Below are positions 8,884 to 18,900 of a stretch of DNA of 45,378 bases, one piece after another (the stretch's first letter is position 1; each line of letters starts with the position of its first letter). A program made the translations under genes and the position numbers. The notes below the pieces were generated by a model, which ran no database searches, was not told the DNA's origin, and saw only the letters and a list, made by a program, of their open reading frames with translations. The stretch covers positions 1 to 45,378 of the forward strand of contig NZ_PIOB01000017.1 in assembly GCF_002909255.1 (NCBI RefSeq). The letters run 5' to 3'. The stretch comes from Arenibacter hampyeongensis. Lineage in GTDB: Bacteria > Bacteroidota > Bacteroidia > Flavobacteriales > Flavobacteriaceae.

Positions 8884-9417
8884 CTAGTTTTTCTGATATA
8901 TTTTCACATCAACTTGTTGGGTGTCTTTGTTATAATATTCTACAACAAAATCCCCATTAGTATTGAAATGACCAATACCAGAATGTGTTTCTCCTTCTAC
9001 AATATAATAGTCCTCATTACTGGAGGCCCACGATTTTGCACTTTCTACAGATGTAGAATTGTCTGGGTTATAATTTATCCCAAAACCCTGGTCATTGGGA
9101 GAAAAAGCATAATTACCGCCATCGGAAATATAATACGTCTCTTTGGTTAAAAACTTATAGCCTGTATTGTCATCATTATCAACATAAACCTCTTTTTCTA
9201 CTTTTGTCTCTGAATTTACGCGATCTTGATTGCTTTTATCCAACGTAATATCGGATGTTTCCTTAGTAACTACTTTAACACTCTTTGCTGATATTTTATT
9301 ACCATGGTTTGTTTTAACAGTTGTTACTTCTGTCTCTTGTTTTACTTCCTTAGGATTTTCCTGTGCCAATAGCGTTCCGGAAATTAGAAGCACTGTAATA
9401 AATGATAAATTTTTCAT
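8884..9417 (-). CDS. Secreted hypothetical protein
   Basis: A 177-residue protein with a clear signal peptide (MKNLSFITVLLISGTLLAQ) and cleavage after Ala-Gln near residue 19. The mature part is polar and rich in Thr, Lys, Glu, Asp and Asn; its first half alternates Lys/Thr/Val (TVKTNHGNKISAKSVKVVTK) and its second half contains Tyr-rich strands (YKFLTKETYYISDGGNY, DYYIVEGETHSGIGHFNTNG) suggesting a small beta-structured domain. No catalytic motif and no known family. It has its own intrinsic terminator and no operon partner. A near-consensus -7 box (CACCTTTG) lies on the minus strand at 9475-9468. Confidence 0.7.
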   Translation of the reverse strand: MKNLSFITVLLISGTLLAQENPKEVKQETEVTTVKTNHGNKISAKSVKVVTKETSDITLDKSNQDRVNSETKVEKEVYVDNDDNTGYKFLTKETYYISDGGNYAFSPNDQGFGINYNPDNSTSVESAKSWASSNEDYYIVEGETHSGIGHFNTNGDFVVEYYNKDTQQVDVKIYQKN

Positions 9418-9642
9418 TTGTTTGTTTTTTAATTTTTTAGTGTTGCCGTTTTTCAGATGCCAACATACAAAGGTGAGAATATTACCTAGCTCCCATGTTA
9501 TATAATTATGACCAAGTGTTGTATAATTCCACTATATTTTACTGAACTATAGTTGTTTGGAGAAGGAAAAATTGGATGAACTCCAAATGTGAAACCGATT
9601 TATTGATTTAATAATTAAGTGAAAACCATCCATCAATTATCC

Positions 9643-9650
9643 TATCTTTG
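9643..9650 (+). promoter_or_regulatory. -7 promoter box of the dihydrouridine synthase gene
   Basis: TATCTTTG matches the Bacteroidota -7 consensus TAnnTTTG exactly and lies 17 bases before the ATG at 9668. No convincing -33 TTG was found at the usual spacing, so this is a partial promoter match with a short leader. Confidence 0.5.
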
Positions 9651-9667
9651 CCCAGCTAAACAAAAAG

Positions 9668-10633
9668 ATGGCCTCTACCCTACTTTCATCACCCTTACAA
9701 GGTTTTACAGATTTCAGGTTCCGCAATGCCTTCAATCGTTATTTTGGGGGTATCGATACTTTTTATTCGCCCTACATTAGACTGAATGGAAAGCTAAAAA
9801 TTAAGCAGTCCTATCAAAACGATATATTACCGGAAAACAACACCTCTTTAGAGGTGATTCCGCAAATAATTACCAGTGATCCAGAGGAGTTTGTTTTTGT
9901 TGCCAAATACGTGCAAAGTTTGGGCTACAAAGAATTGAATTGGAATTTAGGGTGCCCCTACCCTATGGTTGCCAAATCTGGAATGGGCTCTGGTTTAATT
10001 TGCAATACCAATAGAATTAACGAGGTCTTGCACAGAGCACACAACGAAACAGATATTTTGGTGTCTATGAAAATGAGAATGGGGTACGAAAATCCGGAAG
10101 AAATTCTGGACGCCTTTGGTATTTTGGATCAATACCCGCTTAAAAACATTGCCATTCACGCCCGAATTGGAAAGCAGCTCTACAAAGGACCAGTAGATTT
10201 GGAGGCATTCGAAAAATGTATTGGCAGCACCAAACACAAGTTGTACTATAACGGGGACATTACGAGTGTATTCGCATTTAAGGCCATGGAAAAACGGTTT
10301 CCCAATATTGATCATTTTATGATCGGCCGTGGTTTGATCGCCGATCCTTTTTTACCCAGTATGATCAAAAATAATACAACGGAATATCCCGCAGACCGAT
10401 GGTCCATTTTTTCGGAATTTCATGACACCATTTACCAGCAATACGATGAGTACCTGTCCGGGCCAACTCCTATAAAAATGAAAATGCTAGGATTTTGGGA
10501 GTTCTTTTCCCAATCTACATCCAACCCACAGAAAACCTACAAAGCCATAAAAAAGGCTTCAAATCCCGTAAAATATAGACTAGCTGTGGATGAGATTATA
10601 AATTCGGAAATGAAAGTGAAAAGCACTTTTTAA
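9668..10633 (+). CDS. tRNA-dihydrouridine synthase, DusC-like
   Basis: A 321-residue cytoplasmic flavoenzyme that reduces uridine in tRNA to dihydrouridine using FMN and NADPH. The start SSPLQGFTDFRFRNAF is the FMN-site strand of the Dus family. NLGCPYPMVAKSGMGSG holds the catalytic cysteine Cys96, MKMRMGYENPEE and HARIGKQLYKG supply the conserved Lys and His contacts, YYNGDI is the phosphate-binding strand and MIGRGLIADP the final FMN-binding glycine motif. Length and the helical C-terminal tail fit family size. Which tRNA position it modifies cannot be told from sequence. It is monocistronic with its own promoter-like box. Confidence 0.9.
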   Translation: MASTLLSSPLQGFTDFRFRNAFNRYFGGIDTFYSPYIRLNGKLKIKQSYQNDILPENNTSLEVIPQIITSDPEEFVFVAKYVQSLGYKELNWNLGCPYPMVAKSGMGSGLICNTNRINEVLHRAHNETDILVSMKMRMGYENPEEILDAFGILDQYPLKNIAIHARIGKQLYKGPVDLEAFEKCIGSTKHKLYYNGDITSVFAFKAMEKRFPNIDHFMIGRGLIADPFLPSMIKNNTTEYPADRWSIFSEFHDTIYQQYDEYLSGPTPIKMKMLGFWEFFSQSTSNPQKTYKAIKKASNPVKYRLAVDEIINSEMKVKSTF

Positions 10634-10923
10634 AGGTTTTGTGACTGGATTTGACAATCGCTTTGATTCCAATTCCAGTTTTATTACCCGAAAACCCCAA
10701 ATTTATACGCAAAATGCAATTTAGGCAGTCCCTTTGGGCATATGTGAAAAAATGGGCACAGACCCCGTCAGGCCCAGGGAAGATTATGAAAGCAAATAGT
10801 AGTGTAGACAGGAAATTATAATAATAGCTATATTTAACTGCCAATCAGAAGGGACAACATTTAAGTAAAATAGTAGCCTTGTCTTTTTAAACCGTTGTGC
10901 TTCATTTGAAAAATACTAGCGAT
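10634..10923. other. Gap with no supported gene
   Basis: A plus-strand frame stays open for about 58 codons (10645-10821, with an ATG at 10714 for the last 35), but the product has no recognisable motif and a longer minus-strand frame overlaps it. I see no good promoter or terminator. Nothing here is called as a gene. Confidence 0.3.
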
Positions 10924-11334
10924 ATGAGTCAGAAAGCAGCATTAATAATTATGTTTTTTATACTTGGAATTGTGTTGGTATTCCACCTTCTAATTTTCAC
11001 AGAACAAATTCCTTATGATAAGGTTTGGGCGGGAAAACTCAATTCGGTTGAGGAAATGAAATCATTTGAAACATTTTCAATTCTGTTCAATGTCTTTATG
11101 CTGTGTGTCCTGATCATTAAGTACAAACTGTTACAGAGAGGAAAAAGAAATAAGATTATTGATATTCTTATTTGGATATTTGCCGCCTTTTTCGCGCTAA
11201 ATACCCTTGGCAATCTATTTGCACAAAGTATTATTGAATTGATTCTTGGAACTTTGGTAACGATGATTTCGGCTATTCTGTGTTTTATAATAGTTAAAAA
11301 AGAAAAAACAAAGGCACAACAAGGTGTCCTATGA
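10924..11334 (+). CDS. Small four-span membrane protein
   Basis: A protein of 136 residues from ATG 10924 (a GTG nine codons upstream would only add a polar tail, so the ATG is preferred). Four hydrophobic spans are visible: AALIIMFFILGIVLVFHLLIF, a second ending FMLCVLIIKYKLL, a third IDILIWIFAAFFALNTLG and a fourth LILGTLVTMISAILCFIIV, separated by short charged loops and ending in a Lys-rich cytoplasmic tail. Such DUF-type proteins are common in flavobacteria and their role is unknown. It is not in an obvious operon. Confidence 0.65.
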   Translation: MSQKAALIIMFFILGIVLVFHLLIFTEQIPYDKVWAGKLNSVEEMKSFETFSILFNVFMLCVLIIKYKLLQRGKRNKIIDILIWIFAAFFALNTLGNLFAQSIIELILGTLVTMISAILCFIIVKKEKTKAQQGVL

Positions 11335-11548
11335 GTATTGCTAGAATATCGTGGTAATTATTGCGAGTTTCAGAGTTAAAGTTTTAGGCATTTATTTGAA
11401 CTACTTTTATTTACCTCCGCCCGTTTATAGGGGTAATGCAGTAAAAAACAGTATAAACCTTTAAAATATTCCAGTACAACTAAACAAAATAGTCTCTTTG
11501 TTATTGTCCTTTATTCAGTCAAAATTCTCTTAATCCGTGGTTATTTAA

Positions 11549-13165
11549 TCAACTTTTCACGGGCTGTTCAATTATGGTATTGACCGGTTGATTGGCCTCT
11601 ACCCCAAAAAGTGGTGTGCCCACGAAATCAGGATCGATCGTTATAGAGGATTCACTTTTTAAATAGAACAATGACCCCTCAAATTTGGGATATTTTTCCC
11701 TGAGAGCGTCATACTCTGGATTAACGCATTCCTTTCCCCATATCCCCAACATAAACTTCAAACCGGATTCGTTTTCAGCATATTGCCCTTTATCATCCGT
11801 TTCAACGATCCATTGATCCAATACGGAGCGGTATTTTGTCAATACTTCTGAATATTCCGAATTCTCGGCCAAATCGTACAATTCAAAAGGGTCGGCTTTT
11901 AAATCGTATAATTCTTCCGAAGGGCGTTCATCTGACATGAATCGATCTTGTACCTCATTTAGCTTTCCTTCCGCATGCAATTGCTTCATCACCTTTACGA
12001 ACTCCACCTTGTCAAAATCCATATAAGTAGGCTGGGAATAAGGCCTATCCGTCATGAAATTCCGGATATATTTATACTCCTTTGATCGTACAGACCTAAT
12101 GCGGTCTATGGTGAAATCGCAGCGGTCCCTGGTTGAAATTACATATTCCCTTGGTGCAATGGAATCATTGAAAATGTTCCGGCCTTCCATATATTCAGGT
12201 ACCGGAATACCGGCCAAAGCCAATGAACTGGTTCCAAGGTCCAGGCCTCCGACGAGATCATTATTAACACTGCCCGGTTTAAGTTTTTTATTGCCGTCCC
12301 TAAAATCTGCAATAATCAAAGGTACATGAAGGCCGCCATCATAAAGAAATTGTTTGTTCCTGGTCAAGCGCATCCCGTGATCGGAGAAGAAGAAAACAAC
12401 AGTGTTTTTAAGCAGATCGTTTTCTTTTAATTTATCCATAATTTCACCTACTTTTTCATCTGTGATCTGAATTGCATCCAAGTGGTTGGCATACTCTTCT
12501 ACAATTGCAGAGTGATCGGGGAGATAGGGAGGCAGTTGAATTTTAAATCGATCTACAGGGGAAGTGACATTTTCCTTAAACTTGGAATTGAAAATTTCCT
12601 TTCCTCCGTACATCTGTATTTGTCCAAAAAATGGTTCCTTTCCCGATAGCGTTGCTAGATCCAATCGTACTCCGCCTTTGCCATACAAAGGATGATAGGT
12701 ATAATCTTGATCATAAAGTTCCCTTCTGTCATAAATAAAATTATAGTCATCCTTGCCATTGTTAAATGTAAAGTATCCTTCCTCCTTAAAAAGCTCGGGA
12801 ATGGTCTTCAAATCCGCCGGTAAATATATTGCCGATTCCAAAGTTCTTGAGCTATGATGGTTTTGGGCTCCAAAAGTGGTCGCCATGGTACCTGTAATGA
12901 TACTTGAGCGACTGGCCGAACAGACCGGGGCGGGCATATAAACATTGGTGTATAGAACACCCTTCATAGCAAGGCTGTCAATATTGGGAGTAGCAACAAG
13001 CGTCTCGCCATAACTCCCCATAAGTGGAGCAGTATCCTCTAAATATATCCAAAGGATATTGGGCTTAATGGTATTCTGATCCCCGTCCTTTTTTTGAACA
13101 CTATTATCCTTACAGGAAATGAGTAATACGGCTGAAAAAGAAATTAGAAAGATGAATTTTTTCAT
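11549..13165 (-). CDS. Sulfatase lipoprotein (family S1, N-sulfoglucosamine-sulfohydrolase-like)
   Basis: A 538-residue protein. The N-terminus is a lipoprotein signal (lipobox LISC, Cys18). The sulfatase maturation motif C-x-A-x-R is present as CSASR with Cys82, which must be oxidised to formylglycine by a maturase not found in this window. The first metal-site strand reads LWIYLEDTAPLMGSYG and the second FFSDHGMRLTRNKQFLYDGGLHVPLI. The overall layout, with ED at the first metal strand and a QITDEKVG helix, resembles heparan N-sulfatase-type S1 enzymes, but subfamily and substrate are inference. It would act at the cell surface or in the periplasm on a sulfated glycan. It stands alone, on the same strand as the decayed gene upstream. 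Confidence 0.88.
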   Translation of the reverse strand: MKKFIFLISFSAVLLISCKDNSVQKKDGDQNTIKPNILWIYLEDTAPLMGSYGETLVATPNIDSLAMKGVLYTNVYMPAPVCSASRSSIITGTMATTFGAQNHHSSRTLESAIYLPADLKTIPELFKEEGYFTFNNGKDDYNFIYDRRELYDQDYTYHPLYGKGGVRLDLATLSGKEPFFGQIQMYGGKEIFNSKFKENVTSPVDRFKIQLPPYLPDHSAIVEEYANHLDAIQITDEKVGEIMDKLKENDLLKNTVVFFFSDHGMRLTRNKQFLYDGGLHVPLIIADFRDGNKKLKPGSVNNDLVGGLDLGTSSLALAGIPVPEYMEGRNIFNDSIAPREYVISTRDRCDFTIDRIRSVRSKEYKYIRNFMTDRPYSQPTYMDFDKVEFVKVMKQLHAEGKLNEVQDRFMSDERPSEELYDLKADPFELYDLAENSEYSEVLTKYRSVLDQWIVETDDKGQYAENESGLKFMLGIWGKECVNPEYDALREKYPKFEGSLFYLKSESSITIDPDFVGTPLFGVEANQPVNTIIEQPVKS

Positions 13166-13358
13166 TCTATAACTTAGGTTTTAAGATTTTACCCTTTTTA
13201 ATTGGTATTGAATCAAAATTGTTTTTTATCTGTTTTCAAAGTGCCGAAAATTGTACAAGAAACGAAGCAGTTTCCTCAAAAAATGATATTCCCTGATTAT
13301 CCTTGCTTCACCTCAATTACCTACCTCACCTTTATTCCTTTATAAACTAAATAAAATT

Positions 13359-13759
13359 CTAGAAGAGTGATGGATAATTTTTAATTAACATCAATTTCTC
13401 GCTGTGGAGATCTGGCCCGTATTTAAAGATAGCATTTTTATCCAGTCTAGTTATATAATCTCATCCCCAGAATTGAGGTATTGGTATATAATTTGCTTTT
13501 TTCTATCATCGGTCGGATCCAAGGAATTATAGAAAAAATTGTAGATCCTATTATTGGTGTCAGGAATGGATTGGTCCTACAGTTTAACATCATCACTGTT
13601 GACCAATGACTTGTAGTTACTCTCTGGATAAGAGTGGAACATATTGGCATTGGTGGTAGTCTCAATTAACGATGTTGCCTGAAATGAATAAATTCTTTCA
13701 TTTTCATAGCCCGCAGTCGACATCTTAAAGAAAATCCGATAAGGATTGCTCCCGGTCAT
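13359..13759 (-). pseudogene. Decayed 3' part of an unidentified gene
   Basis: Reading the minus strand from 13759, protein-like sequence (MTGSNPYRIFFKMSTAGYEN...) runs to SDDVKL and a TAG at 13579-13577, continues in the same frame (DQSIPDTNNRIYNFFYNSLD ... SGDEII) to a TAA, and after a shift of frame resumes as RLDKNAIFKYGPDLHSEKLM and ends KNYPSLF at a TAG (13361-13359). One nonsense mutation plus one frameshift in an otherwise protein-like stretch marks a pseudogene. The family is not recognised. The surrounding 13166-14037 has no other supported gene; a 65-codon plus-strand frame at 13928 overlaps the end of the next gene and is not believed. Confidence 0.6.
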
Positions 13760-14037
13760 ACTTTAAGTACGAGTATTTCTAAGAAGACTGTTGAAAGCCA
13801 AATGCAAATAGAATTAAAAAAAATAAGGGGGGAATTTAAAAATGAAAAGCAGTTTTCTATGGTAATTTTTAATAAGGTTTATATGTTAACCACAAGCGTT
13901 TTGGATTTGCATTGAATTGAGCTCTTAATGGGATTTCAGTTAAGAACTCAGCTCCTTGATGCAATAAATACCAATGAAATAAATACTATTAATCTCGTTT
14001 TATTGGCATTTTTCATAGCTTATCCATCTTACCTTCT

Positions 14038-15861
14038 TTACAATCCCAATAGATATCCCAAAACTGCCTCCTTAAGTTCTGTTTCAGCTGTAGATGTAAA
14101 GGGAGAAACTGTTTCTACTTCATAACCTCCGTGTTGCCAAGCCGACGTTGTGGGCAAATACCCGAGCCAGCCGTTGGTGTACCCAAAATAAAATGTAAAA
14201 GGAAAAGGGGAACGATCGCGAATTTCGTTCGATATCTCATTGAACAATTCCAAGGGAGCACTCCATATGGCCACATCGTCATTTATGTTTAAGAAACGAA
14301 TTGGAAGTCGTACAATATTTAATCCATCATCAGTAGTCCGTGTGTAGTTCCCGAGGTCCGATGGCCATCCAAGATTTGGTTTCCGAGGGGTTTCGACCAC
14401 CATTGCGCCGGAATTTAATTTTACCTTATTGGTCGTGGATAAAATCCTTCGGTTCGCCTCAATAATTTTGTCACCCAAGAGCACTCTGAATTGTCCTAAA
14501 TGGCCAGAACCCGGAGTTGGGTAAGTACTATAAATGGGGGCCAGATTACCAGCGGCACCATTTATAAAGAGAACCGGTGCCCCAATTTTTTGCTCAACAT
14601 ACTCCGAGACAATTCCCGGGGCATCGCCACTAATTTTCAAGTTACCATGCCCCAAAACCGTTCCATGAATTGCATAATTAGAGATCAAAGCCAACGGGCT
14701 TCCATCTTCCCTATCAATTCGCATTAGGCCAATACGCCTATCTACAGCTCCATCCGGATTCATTCCAAGGGATGCCTTGCCATCAATATCCAAAGCCCTA
14801 CGGTTAATGTTGGCCTGTGAGAAGCCCCAGCCCACTCCTAAACGTGCTGGTTCCAGGTTTTTCCTGGCTTCTAGGATTCCATCTATTAATTTCTTTTCCA
14901 CCATGGCAGTATAAGCGGGGTCGATTTCGTGTTGAATTCGTTCACCCATATAGGTGCCATAGATACCTGGCACTCCCACTTCAGGTGCCGAATGGGTATG
15001 GGTAACCGTCCACCATACATCAATTGGGTTTATTCCATGCTGTTTCTGGAGCCTATCTGCAACTTTATCATATTCCGATGGGGAAAACAAACAAATATCT
15101 GTCGATACGATAAAGAATTGTTTTGTACCGTCATCCATGGCAACAATCCGATGAAAAATACTATCGTGAACACTCTCCGATTTTCGTTCCCCATAGCCAA
15201 GAAGATACTGGCTATCCGATGGGGTAATACTTTTTTTGACTACGGCCGCTCTAAATTCATGACCAGTTGTAGCCTTCTGCGCACCAACATTGGTTTCCTT
15301 TGGGACCAATCTTATTTCCTTCAAATCCAACAGCGCACCTTCTTTAAACTTAGAGTCTGGCTTAAAAACCATCAGCTGCCGACCAGCCGAAAGTTGGACA
15401 CTTCCTATTTTTTTACTTTTAAAGGTCTCCCATGAACCGGATTTTGTTACTTTATTTTTCAAAGCCTTGTCTCCGGCCATAAAAACAAAAGGCTTACCGG
15501 CTTCAATATCCGAAACGGACCATTCCAAAAACACCTCGTATTCTCCACTTTTGATTACCAAAACGTTCCATTCTACCCTATCCTTTGCTGTAAACCAACC
15601 GAAAGCTTTCCATTCTGGCATATACTTGATCTCCGGACCTATTGCCTTACCTTTTTCCGCATTTAACCTTAACGAGCCATTGGATTCCGGCCGCACTAAC
15701 AATTCATCTTGCACGAAGGAATTTCCAGCCATAGACTGGAATGAAATCAACAGAAAAAAAATAGTGATTAGGTAGCTAATACTACATATTCTTGAATGTC
15801 CACTAAAGAACTTTTTTGGATTTGGTTGTGCAAGTGATAATTTGATTTTTAGTGAAGCCAT
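14038..15861 (-). CDS. Neutral/alkaline ceramidase-like hydrolase with extra N-terminal beta module
   Basis: A 607-residue exported protein. A signal segment lies near residues 28-46. Residues about 50-190 form an extra beta-sandwich-like module (GEYEVFLEWSVSDIEAGKPF) like the carbohydrate-binding-type modules attached to other secreted enzymes. Residues about 204-607 are the neutral/alkaline non-lysosomal ceramidase N-terminal domain: the zinc motif WTVTHTHSAPE (His288 and His290) and NYAIHGTVLG. The serine nucleophile of true ceramidases (SNxGDVSPN) aligns with NGAAGNLAP, where it is Gly, so ceramide may not be the substrate. It ends a three-gene minus-strand operon, 58 bases after the cytochrome lipoprotein gene, and closely resembles the gene at 19196-20542. 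Confidence 0.85.
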   Translation of the reverse strand: MASLKIKLSLAQPNPKKFFSGHSRICSISYLITIFFLLISFQSMAGNSFVQDELLVRPESNGSLRLNAEKGKAIGPEIKYMPEWKAFGWFTAKDRVEWNVLVIKSGEYEVFLEWSVSDIEAGKPFVFMAGDKALKNKVTKSGSWETFKSKKIGSVQLSAGRQLMVFKPDSKFKEGALLDLKEIRLVPKETNVGAQKATTGHEFRAAVVKKSITPSDSQYLLGYGERKSESVHDSIFHRIVAMDDGTKQFFIVSTDICLFSPSEYDKVADRLQKQHGINPIDVWWTVTHTHSAPEVGVPGIYGTYMGERIQHEIDPAYTAMVEKKLIDGILEARKNLEPARLGVGWGFSQANINRRALDIDGKASLGMNPDGAVDRRIGLMRIDREDGSPLALISNYAIHGTVLGHGNLKISGDAPGIVSEYVEQKIGAPVLFINGAAGNLAPIYSTYPTPGSGHLGQFRVLLGDKIIEANRRILSTTNKVKLNSGAMVVETPRKPNLGWPSDLGNYTRTTDDGLNIVRLPIRFLNINDDVAIWSAPLELFNEISNEIRDRSPFPFTFYFGYTNGWLGYLPTTSAWQHGGYEVETVSPFTSTAETELKEAVLGYLLGL

Positions 15862-15919
15862 AATTATATCATTTGAATTGAAATTGTTCTACCTGCTTTA
15901 TTTTTAACCGATAATACTA

Positions 15920-18900
15920 TTATTTAACATCCCGGATATAGGCCAACAGATCTGCCATTTCCTGTAGATCAATACTATTCTCGAGTCCAACTGGCATAGC
16001 TGACATGCCTAGTGGAATTAGTGACTTAATATCCGCACGGGAAATAGTTGTTTCCTGTCCCCCTATTTGGTGCAGGCTGATTGCAGTGGGAGTTTCCGCC
16101 GAAACAACTCCCTGAATTGATTCACCATTATTAAGCATAACGGTCCACAGATCAAAACCATCGGCGATAGATTGTGCAGGATTTATAATGTCGTTTAGAA
16201 TGGAAGCAGGTCGCCGATTTCTTATGGTGGCCAGATCAGGACCGAAATCTCTTCCAGCTTCGCCCCCGATTTGATGGCAGGAAGAACAGTTTTGAAGGAA
16301 TACTTGCTTACCCTCTAATGCATTCCCCTTTAGGTCCAAGGCACTTTTATAACGTTCTATTATCTCTTGGCGTTGATGATCATCATTTTCAGCAAACATG
16401 GTACGGGCACGATCTTTAAGTGCTTGATCCTGCTGGGTCATAAGTTGAATTTTATGACCCTGATCTATGTTCGTTTTCTGAATCTGTCCTGCATCAATAG
16501 CATCCAGGAGTAATTTAACCCTAATCGGATCCTTTAAAAAAGTCTGAATAGCGGCCTTTCTTACTTCCGGAGACAATATTTTCCATTGCTCCAATAGATA
16601 TTCGCTAATAATCTGTCCGGGTTCAGAACTAAGGGTACGCAATGCCGCCAATTGAACCGGCAATGCCTCACCAGGTGTAATTAGTCCTTTAAGCAATGGG
16701 GTATGTCTTTCAGGATTGTCAAGAGCCAAGAAATATACCGCTCCAGCCCTTTGTTCTATAGATTGGTGTTTGTTACCTATTGTTTTTTCGGCACGATCTA
16801 AGGCAGTTGTTGTTATAGGACTATCAGGAAGACCTACTTCTCTCAACATTTGTAAAGATCCCTCCTGTACGGATTTTGAGGGATGTTCAAAAAAAGCTCG
16901 AATTAGTGAATTTTGAATTCCCTGAAAATCTGAAAAAACCAATTTCTTGCTTTTCATACCCTCCGCCAAACCTTTCAGGACTGAAGCCTGCCACTCAGCT
17001 ACCTCTTCTGTATCCTTCTTCGTTGCTCTTTGCACTTGCCGTTGGATTTCCTTAAGATGTCCAGACCTGCCTATCATAGCGCTCAATCTATGGATTATTG
17101 AAGCATATGCAGAAACATCCCCCTCGGAGTGATCGATTACGGCATCCAACAAGGCACTATGCTGAACGGAAGTAGCCGAAAGTGCCGCAATTTGAAACCA
17201 CTCATCCTTTATATCTTTAAACAGAATGTCTTGCCGTGCCTGTGAAACGGATGGTGTATCTACAAATCCTAATGTCAGTAACAATTGATACCTTACCTTA
17301 ATATCCGTATCCTCCTTTAGTGACAACAAGGCATCTGTAAGATCGGGAGCATCATAAAGGTGCAACTCAGCCAATCTGATGGCATTTTCCCTTATACCCG
17401 AAACTGGGTCCTTTAGTGCGTGCTTTATGGCTTCTGTGGATAGCTGTCCCAATCCCTCCAGGGTCCATAGGGCGTGTAGCCGACCCAATGGAGCGTCAAT
17501 GTTTTTTGCCATTTCCGTTAATAAAGGTATCGCCTCTTTCTCGTTCCTATCCAGTAATATACGTTGGGCATTTCTACGCCACCAAATATTATTGTTGGCC
17601 AAAGCCTCTACAAGTTGCCCAATAGATGCTCCTGCCAGGTTCAACCTTTTGGATAAATCTGCAGGTTTTGATTCAATTGGAGTAATGCGATAAATTCGAC
17701 CCTTGTCCGTGCCTTCATAAAGTTGGCCCGATTCTACAACTTCTTTTGCCATCCACTCAGGATGTTCAATGAATTTCCGGTAATAGTCGAGTACATAAAG
17801 TGCTCCGTCCGGTCCGGTATATATATTGACGGGACGAAACCATGAATCGGTAGATGCCAAAAATTCCTTTTGATTATAAACACGGGAGGCTTTAAAGCTG
17901 ACCCCATCATCCTTTATATAATCTGCATGTACAAGATTATTTACAGGCTCTGCTACGAAACCAACCTTATCAAAATCTTCTGTAAAAGCGCCCCCTTGAT
18001 ACATTTCAAGGCCTGCTGCAGAGGTAAAAACTCCTACGGTAGTCAGTAATTGATGTTGTGGGTCTTTCGTAATCGGAAACACATCTGCCGGTTGCCCATG
18101 GTCTGAAAGGTTTCGAGTAACTCTTGTTACAAGAAGATTAGGGTTTCGTTGGAGATATCGATCGGCTATAAGTTCTTGGTAAATGTGATTGGAATTGTTA
18201 AGTAGGAAGTGATTGCCCCATGAATCAAATGTTTGGCCAAATTGAGAGGCGGCAGAGGTCATTTCCAGTTCATGGCTATCAGGTCGAAAACGGACATTTC
18301 TGCCATTGGCATTTTTTGGTAAACGTGGCCCCTGAGGTTGTAAAGGATTAAAAATAGCTTCTCCTTCATCACCGAACTCCTTCTTGTAGGCTTGGGTAGC
18401 CACCGAAGATTCATGGGCCAGATAGATCCAATTATCCAGGCCATACAAAGGATTATTGAGGTTGTGTTGTGGATTTGACAACGCAAACCCGGTTAGTATG
18501 GTTTCCCTAATATCGGATTTACCATCACCATCCGAATCTTCCATATAAATTACATCGGGAGCATCCGTGACTATGACACCCTTTTTCCAACGCATGATTC
18601 CTGTGGGAAGCGTTAGTCCATCTGCAAAAACAATACTAGTATCAATTTGTCCATCTCCATTGCTATCCCTTAACAATTTAATTTTTCCGGTGCCACTTTC
18701 ATCAAGTGGATATCCGTGCATTTCTACTACATATATTTCTCCATTTTCATCTATCATCATGTCTACAGGATCTGATATCAATGGTTCGGAAGCAAGCAGT
18801 TCTATCTGGAATGGTGGCGCAATCTTCAAGGTAGAAAGAGCGTTTACGGCTGATTCACTAAATGGCAAGTGAGGTTCATTCCGACAGCTTACGGAAATAA

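Noticed and set aside
13928..14125. 65-codon plus-strand ORF
   Set aside because: It overlaps the C-terminal codons of the ceramidase-like gene antisense and has no motif; the minus-strand gene is supported by its paralogue up to its stop.
14929..15775. Two plus-strand ORFs of about 160-170 codons
   Set aside because: They are antisense to the ceramidase-like gene and show no family features.
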